A stretch of DNA of 21,099 nucleotides from JBDRLH01 sp043813215 (GTDB taxonomy: Bacteria; Patescibacteriota; Minisyncoccia; Minisyncoccales; JAQTPW01), in the NCBI GenBank assembly GCA_043813215.1, contig JBDRLH010000007.1, forward strand, positions 1 to 21,099. Reading direction: 5' to 3'. Below, in pieces: positions 14,569-19,751 of the stretch (its first letter is position 1; every line of letters begins with the position of its first letter). Made by a program: the position numbers and the translations under genes. The notes below the pieces were generated by a model. That model was not told the DNA's origin. It was given only the letters and a program-made list of their open reading frames with translations, and did no database searches.

Positions 14569-14736
14569 GGCCGACAGGTCTTTTCCAGAAGCTTTTTACA
14601 AAAGTTTTTTCAGGGAATTGGACATGATTCCGCCGCCGTGGCGACGGACTGCGATTCCCACTTGAATTTTTAGGAAAAACTTTTTTGGGAAGATCTGCGG
14701 CCGACAAAAAACCCTGAGTCTATCAAAGGGTTTTTT
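14569..14736 (+). ncRNA. Free-standing structured RNA, possibly 6S-like
   Basis: A non-coding transcript of about 168 nt with its own promoter and terminator. It folds as one long rod: GGCCGACAGGTCTTTTCC (14569-14586) with GGGAAGATCTGCGGCC (14687-14702); AAAAGTTTTTTC (14600-14611) with GAAAAACTTTT (14674-14684); GGGAATTG (14613-14620) with CGATTCCC (14652-14659, 8 bp including a G-T pair); and an apical GC hairpin (14630-14647). Size, a rod with internal loops and a strong promoter resemble 6S RNA. The SRP RNA apical motif (GGAAGGAAGCAG type) is absent, and it is too short for RNase P or tmRNA. RNA gene likely; 6S identity is only a suggestion. Confidence 0.65.
14706..14736 (+). terminator. 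Terminator of the structured RNA
   Basis: AAAAAACCCT (14706-14715) pairs with AGGGTTTTTT (14727-14736) around an 11-base loop, giving a 10-bp stem with a U tract. It directly follows the closing stem of the RNA. Confidence 0.85.
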
Positions 14737-14783
14737 GTTTGTGAGAATCTTTACCCACAGAGAAATAAAGTTACCGCAATCGT

Positions 14784-14813
14784 TTGGTGTTTCTGTAATT
14801 TAGTTGTTATAAT
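14784..14813 (+). promoter_or_regulatory. Promoter of the PAS protein gene
   Basis: Perfect -10 TATAAT (14808-14813) with a TTGGTG -35 (14784-14789) and an 18-base spacer. It lies 26 bp before the PAS gene start. The rest of the gap from 14737 shows nothing else. Confidence 0.6.
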
Positions 14814-14839
14814 ATATTCATAATTATTAAATAAAAATT

Positions 14840-15358
14840 ATGGTTAAAAAAATATCAAATAATAAATCAAAAAGCGAGGGAAAATATAAAGCTCTTTTTA
14901 TGGCCTCTCGGGATGCCGTTATGACCCTTGAGCCGCCTTCTTGGAAATTTACCTCCGGAAATCCGGCAGCAATAAAAATGTTCAAAGTCAAAAACGAAGC
15001 AGAGTTCCTGTCTTATGAGCCGTGGAAATTATCTCCGACAATTCAGCCGGACGGGCAACTTTCTGCTGAAAAAGCCAAAAAAATGATCGAAGAAGCGCTT
15101 AAAGAGGGAATTAATTTTTTTGAATGGAGGCATAAACGAATTAATGGCGAGGAGTTTTTGGTGGAGGTTTTGCTGTCAAGAGTCCAGCAGGGCAATAAAG
15201 TTTTTCTGTATGCGTCTGTCCGGGATATCACTGAACGGAAAAAAGCGCAGGAAGATTTAGAAAAATTTAACAAAATAATGATCGATCGAGAATTAAAAAT
15301 GGAAGAATTGCAAAAAGAACTGGCCGAATTAAAAAATAAAATTAAAAATCAGAACTAA
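14840..15358 (+). CDS. Single PAS-domain protein with C-terminal coiled coil
   Basis: 172 residues. The PAS domain (about 14-128) begins KYKALFMASRDAVMTLEPP, contains GNPAAIKMF, and ends with the PAC-type SVRDITERKKAQ. It is followed by a helical coiled coil (about 130-172, RELKMEELQKELAELKNKIK) of the kind that normally links PAS to a histidine kinase. No kinase, cyclase or DNA-binding output domain is present, and the stop is followed by a terminator, so this is a complete short protein and not a frameshifted kinase in this window. It could bind a ligand and signal by partnering with another coiled coil. The ligand is unknown. There is no regulator gene beside it. Confidence 0.85.
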   Translation: MVKKISNNKSKSEGKYKALFMASRDAVMTLEPPSWKFTSGNPAAIKMFKVKNEAEFLSYEPWKLSPTIQPDGQLSAEKAKKMIEEALKEGINFFEWRHKRINGEEFLVEVLLSRVQQGNKVFLYASVRDITERKKAQEDLEKFNKIMIDRELKMEELQKELAELKNKIKNQN

Positions 15359-15385
15359 AATTTAAGGCAAAGATTCGCCGCAAAC

Positions 15386-15416
15386 AAAAAACCCTTGACT
15401 TCGTTCAGGGTTTTTT
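15386..15416. terminator. Bidirectional terminator between PAS gene and tRNA-Pro
   Basis: AAAAAACCCTTGAC pairs with GTTCAGGGTTTTTT around a short TTC loop, with one mismatch and one G-T pair. A and T runs flank both sides, so it can end the PAS transcript (+) and the bL28/tRNA transcript (-). Confidence 0.85.
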
Positions 15417-15424
15417 GCTTAGTG

Positions 15425-15495
15425 TCGGGGTGCCGAGAATTGAACTCGGGCCTTACCCACCCCAAGGGTAAATACTACCGCTGTACTACACCCCG
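15425..15495 (-). tRNA. tRNA-Pro (anticodon GGG)
   Basis: A 71-nt cloverleaf on the minus strand. Acceptor stem CGGGGTG/CACCCCG is 7 bp and perfect; T8 A9; D-stem GTAC/GTAT with loop AGCGGTA; anticodon stem TACCC/GGGTA with loop TTGGGGT, giving anticodon GGG (complement of 15461-15463), which reads CCC and CCU; a 4-nt variable region; T-arm CCGAG-TTCAATT-CTCGG; discriminator A. The CCA end is not encoded and must be added. The 5' end lies one base from a 12-bp-stem hairpin that follows the bL28 gene, so tRNA and bL28 may share a transcript. Confidence 0.93.
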
Positions 15496-15496
15496 A

Positions 15497-15578
15497 TTTT
15501 TGGTTTCACACCTCCCTTAAGAGGACGGACAAGCCGTTCCCTTACGTCGCCTTGCTCCCATTCCCTTGAAACCAAAAA
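15497..15578 (-). other. Hairpin element with 12-bp perfect stem between bL28 and tRNA-Pro
   Basis: TTTTTGGTTTCA (15497-15508) and TGAAACCAAAAA (15567-15578) are exact inverted repeats. The 58 bases between them are GC-richer than the surroundings and contain two further hairpins on the minus strand (ACGG-CTTGT-CCGT and CCTC-TTAAGG-GAGG). The element fills the space from the bL28 stop codon to the tRNA. It may be a structured RNA, a processing signal or a small mobile repeat; no known family was recognised. Confidence 0.5.
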
Positions 15579-15767
15579 TTATTTTTTCTTTCCCATTGCT
15601 TTGATGCACTTCGTACAAGCCTTGACTCGTTCTCCGGAGGCAAGTCTCGTCCACTGCAGATTGGGCTTTTTTTTCTTTTTTATGGTCGGATTGTATTTGC
15701 CGCGAAGTTTTACATGTCTCCAGGCAAAAGAATACCCTTTTTTACAAATTGCGCAATTTTGTGCCAT
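15579..15767 (-). CDS. rpmB: Ribosomal protein bL28
   Basis: 62-residue large-subunit protein beginning MAQNCAICKKGYSF; I chose this ATG (complement of 15765-15767) over one five codons upstream because family members start here. The sequence RHVKLRGKYNPTIKKKKKPNLQ and the end ACTKCIKAMGKK are typical, with cysteines C5, C8 (CAIC) and C53, C56 (CTKC) arranged as a zinc-binding set, so this is the zinc-containing form of bL28. Its minus-strand promoter lies at 15875-15903, making a leader of about 100 nt that contains the palindromic repeat. It is the only protein gene on the minus strand in this window. Confidence 0.93.
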   Translation of the reverse strand: MAQNCAICKKGYSFAWRHVKLRGKYNPTIKKKKKPNLQWTRLASGERVKACTKCIKAMGKKK

Positions 15768-15776
15768 AGAATAAAA

Positions 15777-15869
15777 ATTCAAAAATCAAAATTTAAAAAT
15801 CAAAATGACGGAAACGAAAACCTTTAATTTTTAATTGTCATTTTGTATTTTGATATTTGTATTTTGCAT
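15777..15869. repeat. Palindromic element made of two sets of four 7-bp units
   Basis: Left arm 15777-15804: ATTCAAA, AATCAAA, ATTTAAA, AATCAAA. Right arm 15842-15869: TTTGTAT, TTTGATA, TTTGTAT, TTTGCAT, the reverse-strand form of the same kind of unit. CAAAATGAC (15801-15809) and GTCATTTTG (15837-15845) pair across the centre. The element lies in the bL28 leader and supplies the -35 box for the M50 gene. Confidence 0.75.
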
Positions 15870-15879
15870 TAGCTATAAT
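15850..15879 (+). promoter_or_regulatory. Promoter of the M50 protease gene
   Basis: TTGATA (15850-15855), 18-base spacer, TATAAT (15874-15879); the start codon lies about 50 bp downstream. The -35 box is within a 7-bp repeat unit. A second TATAAT (15884-15889) is present. Confidence 0.6.
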
Positions 15880-15903
15880 ACACTATAATCTATTTTTTAT
15901 CAA
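15875..15903 (-). promoter_or_regulatory. Promoter of bL28 and tRNA-Pro
   Basis: On the minus strand TTGATA (complement of 15898-15903), a 17-base spacer and TATTAT (complement of 15875-15880). Its -10 overlaps the -10 of the plus-strand promoter, so the two divergent promoters probably exclude each other. Confidence 0.6.
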
Positions 15904-15928
15904 CTGCTTATGGTAAGATAAAATTATT

Positions 15929-16528
15929 ATGGGTTTTGAATCAAAAATTTTTTTATACCTGATTGTGGTTTTTTCGGCGGTATTTCATGAATATATGCAC
16001 GCCTGGACGGCTTATTATTTGGGAGATCCGACGGCAAAATATGCCGGAAGATTGACTTTAAATCCCTTAAAGCATCTGGATCCCATATGGACGGTTGCGG
16101 TGCCGCTTTTGATGCTTTTTGTATTCGGCGGATTCATCGGCGCGGCAAAGCCAGTTCCTTATAATCCTTATAATCTCCGCGATCAGAAATACGGTCATAT
16201 TAAAGTAGGATTTGCGGGGCCTGCTGCTAATTTTTCAATCGCCTTGGTTTTCGGATTATTAGTACGTTTCTTTGCGGTTCCAGAATTTATGTCGTTATTA
16301 TTTTCCTGGATAATTTATATCAATATTTTTCTCGGATTGTTCAATCTTTTGCCCTTTCCTCCTTTGGACGGATCAAAATTGCTGATATCGCTTTTCCCAA
16401 ATTCGAGCATAGTTAGATTTCTGGAACATTCGTTTCTCGGTATTTTTTTAGCCATAATCATCGCGATCAACTTTTTACCTTATATCGCAAGTTTTCTGTA
16501 TTTTTTGATAACCGGCGGCTCTTTTTGA
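15929..16528 (+). CDS. M50-family (site-2-type) membrane metalloprotease
   Basis: 199-residue intramembrane zinc protease with about five membrane segments. The first segment contains VFHEYMHAW with H20-E21-x-x-H24 as zinc site and catalytic glutamate; a later segment contains NLLPFPPLDGSK, whose Asp is the third zinc ligand. GRLTLNPLKHLDPIWT and AKPVPYNPYNLRD are typical of the short rhomboid-sized M50 group lacking a PDZ domain. Substrates cannot be inferred; relatives cut membrane-bound regulators or signal-peptide remnants. The gene is between divergent bL28 and the str operon and has its own promoter. Confidence 0.92.
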   Translation: MGFESKIFLYLIVVFSAVFHEYMHAWTAYYLGDPTAKYAGRLTLNPLKHLDPIWTVAVPLLMLFVFGGFIGAAKPVPYNPYNLRDQKYGHIKVGFAGPAANFSIALVFGLLVRFFAVPEFMSLLFSWIIYINIFLGLFNLLPFPPLDGSKLLISLFPNSSIVRFLEHSFLGIFLAIIIAINFLPYIASFLYFLITGGSF

Positions 16529-16549
16529 AGCTTTGAGTTGACTTTTATT

Positions 16550-16577
16550 TTGCCTTGTGGTAAGTTGTTTTTATACT
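16550..16577 (+). promoter_or_regulatory. Promoter of the str operon
   Basis: TTGCCT (16550-16555), 16-base spacer, TATACT (16572-16577). A TTGACT (16538-16543) is a second possible -35 for a less good -10. The leader to the rpsL ATG would be about 60 nt. Confidence 0.55.
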
Positions 16578-16583
16578 AAAAAA

Positions 16584-16637
16584 ATGGCGCAGTGCGTGGA
16601 AAAATCTGCGTTAAAACAGATTTTTCTTTTTGAATAA
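16584..16637 (+). CDS. Possible 17-residue leader peptide of rpsL
   Basis: ATG at 16584 opens MAQCVEKSALKQIFLFE with stop TAA at 16635-16637, 8 bp before the rpsL start. It overlaps a terminator-like hairpin (16600-16625), the arrangement expected for ribosome-controlled attenuation. The ATG would fall only a few bases after the predicted transcription start, so it would be near-leaderless. No homologue was recognised, and chance cannot be excluded. Confidence 0.3.
   Translation: MAQCVEKSALKQIFLFE
16600..16630 (+). terminator. Terminator-like hairpin in the rpsL leader (attenuator candidate)
   Basis: AAAAATCTG (16600-16608) and CAGATTTTT (16617-16625) form a perfect 9-bp stem around CGTTAAAA, followed by CTTTTT. 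It lies between the str promoter and rpsL, so read-through would decide expression of the whole operon. Confidence 0.6.
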
Positions 16638-16645
16638 GAAATATC

Positions 16646-17056
16646 ATGCCAACAATCAGACAATTAATTAAAAAAGGAAGAGATAGAATCAAAAAGCGCA
16701 AAAAGACGCCGGCTTTGAAATTCGGTTTTAATCCCTTGAAAAACCGGCCTAAGAAATTTTTATCTTCTTTTAAAAGGGGAGTTTGCCTGAAAGTCTTTAC
16801 CGTTACCCCCAAGAAACCAAATTCCGCCTTAAGAAAAGTGGCCAGGGTCAGATTAACCAACAGCTCTGAGGTGACCGCATATATTCCGGGGGTGGGTCAC
16901 AACTTACAAGAACACTCGATAGTTTTAATCAGGGGCGGCAGGGTTAAGGATCTGCCCGGAGTCAGATATCATATTGTCAGAGGAATTTTAGATACAACTG
17001 GAGTAGAGAACAGAAAACAAGAAAGATCAAAATACGGAGCAAAGAGACCTAAATAA
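16646..17056 (+). CDS. rpsL: Ribosomal protein uS12
   Basis: 136-residue decoding-centre protein. MPTIRQLIKKGRDRIKKRKKTPAL begins it; PKKPNSALRKVARVRLTN and GRVKDLPGVRYHIVRG hold the lysines at which streptomycin-resistance changes arise, here in the usual form. Common bacterial uS12 has about 124 residues; the extra ones lie between PAL and RGVC, where KFGFNPLKNRPKKFLSSFK replaces a short GCPQK-like link. Preceded by a leader with a terminator-like hairpin; first gene of the str operon. No Shine-Dalgarno motif precedes the ATG. Confidence 0.97.
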   Translation: MPTIRQLIKKGRDRIKKRKKTPALKFGFNPLKNRPKKFLSSFKRGVCLKVFTVTPKKPNSALRKVARVRLTNSSEVTAYIPGVGHNLQEHSIVLIRGGRVKDLPGVRYHIVRGILDTTGVENRKQERSKYGAKRPK

Positions 17057-17109
17057 GACTTTGCCTTTGGCAGAAACCTTGTTTTTTTGCTAAAGCTCAA
17101 AAATAATCA

Positions 17110-17574
17110 ATGTCAAAAAAAATAAAGAAAAAAGAAATAGTCCCAGATCCTATTTACGACAACATGATGGTTGCCAAATTTATCAATTGCGTGATGAAGC
17201 GTGGCAAAAAAACCATTGCCAGGAAGATTGTTTATAGCGCCTTTGATATTTTAAAGGAAAAAACAAAAAAAGAGCCTTTGGAAGTTTTTGATTCGGCCAT
17301 TCGCAACGCCTCTCCTCTTTTGGAAGTAAAACCAAAAAGAGTCGGTGGAGCAACTTATCAGGTTCCGAGAGAGGTGAAGGGAAACAGAAAATTGACTTTG
17401 GCCATAAGGTGGATACTGCAAGCTTCGCGGGCAAAAAAAGGCCAGCCCATGAAAGAAAAATTGGCGGAAGAAATAATCAATGCTGCGAATAATACCGGCT
17501 TTGCCATAAGAAAAAAGGAAGACATGCATCGCATGGCCGAGGCCAACCGCGCTTTTGCTCACTTTGCCTGGTAA
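17110..17574 (+). CDS. rpsG: Ribosomal protein uS7
   Basis: 154-residue small-subunit protein that binds the 3' major domain of 16S rRNA and organises the head. DPIYDNMMVAKFINCVMKRGKK, ASPLLEVKPKRVGGATYQVP and EDMHRMAEANRAFAHFAW are family hallmarks, and length is normal. In many bacteria uS7 is the translational repressor of the str operon; whether it is here is unknown. It lies 53 bp after rpsL, with nothing recognisable in that gap, and 4 bp before fusA. Confidence 0.97.
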   Translation: MSKKIKKKEIVPDPIYDNMMVAKFINCVMKRGKKTIARKIVYSAFDILKEKTKKEPLEVFDSAIRNASPLLEVKPKRVGGATYQVPREVKGNRKLTLAIRWILQASRAKKGQPMKEKLAEEIINAANNTGFAIRKKEDMHRMAEANRAFAHFAW

Positions 17575-17578
17575 TTTT

Positions 17579-19666
17579 ATGCCCAGACCATACCCAATTG
17601 AAAAAGTCAGAGATATAGGAATTATCGCCCATATTTCAGCCGGTAAAACCACCACCAGCACCTGTATTTTGTACCACACCGGAAAAGTGCACAAAATCGG
17701 AACTTTAGAAAAAGGAACCACGCCTTTGGATTGGATGGTGCAATCCCAGGAAAGAGCCATGACGATTATGGCCGCCGCCACCACTTGTTATTGGAAAACA
17801 GACGAACAAGAGTATCAGATAAACCTTATTGACACTCCGGGTCATATTGATTTTACCGCTGAAGTCCAAAGATCCCTCAGAATTTTGAACGGGGCGGTTG
17901 TTGTTTTTGACGGAGGAGCCGGAGTCCAGTCGCAGTCTGAAACTGTCTGGCGGCAAGCGGACCAGTTTAATGTTCCGAGAATTTGTTTCATAAATAAAAT
18001 GGACAAAAGCGGAGCGAACTTTGAAGCCAATCTCGAATCGATAGAAAAAAGGCTGACGCCCTATGCCATACCTCTTCAAATTCCTATTGGTCAGGAAGAT
18101 CAGTTTTTGGGCGTAATAGACCTTTTGACCATGAAAGTTCTAAAATTTGAAGGTCAGGAAGGAGAAATTTTAAAAGAAGAAGCAATACCACAGGATTTGC
18201 AAAAATCAGCCGAAGAATGGAGAAAAAAATTAGTAGAAAGGATAGCTTCTGAAGACAATGCTTTGATAGAAAAATATTTGGCCGGGCAAGAATTGTCCCT
18301 GGAAGAGTTAAGATCGGGATTAAGGAAGGCGACGATTGCTTGCCGGATATTTCCTGTTTTTTTCGGCTCTCTTTTTAGAAGAATAGGCGTCCAGCCCTTA
18401 ATAGACGCCATCGTCCATTATTTGCCCAGCCCGATTGATTTGCCCCCTACCAAAGGCATTGATCCAAAAACCGGAAATATATTAGAAAGAAAGCCTTTGG
18501 ATGATGAACCTTTTTCAGCTTTGGCTTTTAAAATTATGACGGACCCTTTTGTCGGGACTTTAACTTTTTTCCGCATCTATTCGGGCCGCCTTGTCAGAGG
18601 GTCCTATGTTTTAAATTCCGTAACCGGAGAAAGAGAAAGAATTGGCAGGATTTTAAGAATGCACGCCGATGAAAGGCAGGATTTAGAAGAGGGTTTTGCC
18701 GGCGACATTTTGGCGACGGTCGGTTTAAAAAACACTTCTACGGGGAATACTTTGTGTGACGAATCGGCTCCGATAATTTTAGAAAAAATAATTTTTCCGG
18801 AGCCCGTCATCGGTATTAAAATTGAGCCAAAAACTAAAGCTGATCAAGAAAAAATGGGAGTGGCTCTTAAAAAATTAGCCGAAGAAGATCCTACTTTTAA
18901 AATAAAGAACGATATAGAGACCGGAGAAACCGTAATCTCGGGAATGGGAGAGCTGCATTTGGAAATTATTGTTGATAGAATGAAAAGAGAATTTAAAGTA
19001 GAAGCCGATATCGGCAGACCGCAAGTTGCCTATAAAGAAACAATAAAAGGGGAGTCCGAGGGCGAAGGCAAGTACATCAAGCAATCCGGTGGCCGTGGTC
19101 AATACGGCCACGTCTGGCTGAAAATTAAACCCAAAGAAAGAGGAGAAGGATTTTTATTTATTGATGAAATAAAAGGCGGAACCATTCCCAGGGAATATAT
19201 TCCGGCCGTTGAAAAAGGAATAAAAGAATCTATGGATAAGGGAGTTTTGGCGGGCTATCCTCTGGTTGACGCTGAAGTGACATTGTATGACGGCTCTTTC
19301 CACGAAGTTGACAGTTCCGAAATCGCTTTTAAGATTGCCGGCTCCATGGCTTTTCAAAGTGCTGCTAAAAAAGCAGACCCGATTTTATTAGAGCCAATCA
19401 TGAGGTTAGAAGTGACTGTTCCCGAAGAATTTTTTGGCGATACTATCGGCGATTTATCGTCGAGACGCGGAAAAATTGAAGAAACAAAGGATAGATTGAA
19501 TCTGAAAATAATAAACGTCAAAGTCCCGTTGTCAGAAATGTTTGGGTACGCGACGGCTTTACGCTCCTTGACAGAAGGCAGGGGAACTTTTACAATGGAG
19601 TTTGATCATTACGAAGAAGTGCCTGGGAATATTACCAAGGAAATAATTGAGGGAAAGAGAAAGTAA
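17579..19666 (+). CDS. fusA: Elongation factor G
   Basis: 695-residue translocation GTPase. I took the ATG at 17579 (MPRPYPIEKVRDIGII), 4 bp after rpsG, not a TTG at 17555 inside rpsG. GTPase motifs: G1 AHISAGKTTT (18-26), G3 DTPGHIDF, G4 NKMDKSGA; domain IV shows GGRGQYGHVWLKIKP, and domain V shows GDTIGDLSSRRGKIEE and FGYATALRSLTEGRG. Three departures stand out: the P-loop Asp of AHIDAGKT is Ser20, switch I ERGIT reads E-R-A60-M-T, and the G5 motif reads GSLF instead of GSAF. Otherwise it is full-length and located where the main EF-G belongs. Confidence 0.96.
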   Translation: MPRPYPIEKVRDIGIIAHISAGKTTTSTCILYHTGKVHKIGTLEKGTTPLDWMVQSQERAMTIMAAATTCYWKTDEQEYQINLIDTPGHIDFTAEVQRSLRILNGAVVVFDGGAGVQSQSETVWRQADQFNVPRICFINKMDKSGANFEANLESIEKRLTPYAIPLQIPIGQEDQFLGVIDLLTMKVLKFEGQEGEILKEEAIPQDLQKSAEEWRKKLVERIASEDNALIEKYLAGQELSLEELRSGLRKATIACRIFPVFFGSLFRRIGVQPLIDAIVHYLPSPIDLPPTKGIDPKTGNILERKPLDDEPFSALAFKIMTDPFVGTLTFFRIYSGRLVRGSYVLNSVTGERERIGRILRMHADERQDLEEGFAGDILATVGLKNTSTGNTLCDESAPIILEKIIFPEPVIGIKIEPKTKADQEKMGVALKKLAEEDPTFKIKNDIETGETVISGMGELHLEIIVDRMKREFKVEADIGRPQVAYKETIKGESEGEGKYIKQSGGRGQYGHVWLKIKPKERGEGFLFIDEIKGGTIPREYIPAVEKGIKESMDKGVLAGYPLVDAEVTLYDGSFHEVDSSEIAFKIAGSMAFQSAAKKADPILLEPIMRLEVTVPEEFFGDTIGDLSSRRGKIEETKDRLNLKIINVKVPLSEMFGYATALRSLTEGRGTFTMEFDHYEEVPGNITKEIIEGKRK

Positions 19667-19680
19667 TCCACAATAGTCCG

Positions 19681-19712
19681 TTGACCTTTTTTAAAAAATC
19701 ATATAATATAAT
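19681..19712 (+). promoter_or_regulatory. Internal promoter before tuf
   Basis: TTGACC (19681-19686) followed by ATATAATATAAT; TATAAT occurs at 19702-19707 (15-base spacer) and 19707-19712 (20-base spacer). The -10 region is strong and the spacer is slightly off either way. It would give tuf extra transcription beyond the operon promoter. Confidence 0.55.
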
Positions 19713-19723
19713 TTTATTAACCA

Positions 19724-19751
19724 ATTAAAATAATAATATTAAAATAATAAT
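19724..19751 (+). repeat. 14-bp tandem duplication in the tuf leader
   Basis: Two exact copies of ATTAAAATAATAAT (19724-19737, 19738-19751), the second ending one base before the tuf ATG. This AT-rich, unstructured leader stands in place of a Shine-Dalgarno sequence. Confidence 0.85.

Noticed and set aside
14569..14736. SRP (4.5S) RNA
   Set aside because: The conserved apical motif of SRP RNA (GGAA tetraloop with the GGAAGCAG-type asymmetric loop) is not present in this transcript.
14840..15358. Frameshifted histidine kinase
   Set aside because: After the stop at 15358 a terminator and a minus-strand tRNA follow, and no kinase motifs (H-box, N-box) appear in any frame nearby.
15497..15578. 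rRNA fragment
   Set aside because: A short GGGAACGGCTTG run recalls rRNA, but the rest does not fit, and the perfect 12-bp closing stem defines a separate element.
17555..17578. TTG start for EF-G inside rpsG
   Set aside because: The extra residues match no EF-G, and the ATG at 17579 gives the standard N-terminus 4 bp after rpsG.
17251..17784. Long open frame of 177 codons on the minus strand across rpsG and fusA
   Set aside because: It lies opposite two well-conserved genes and has no recognisable domain; it is a composition shadow.
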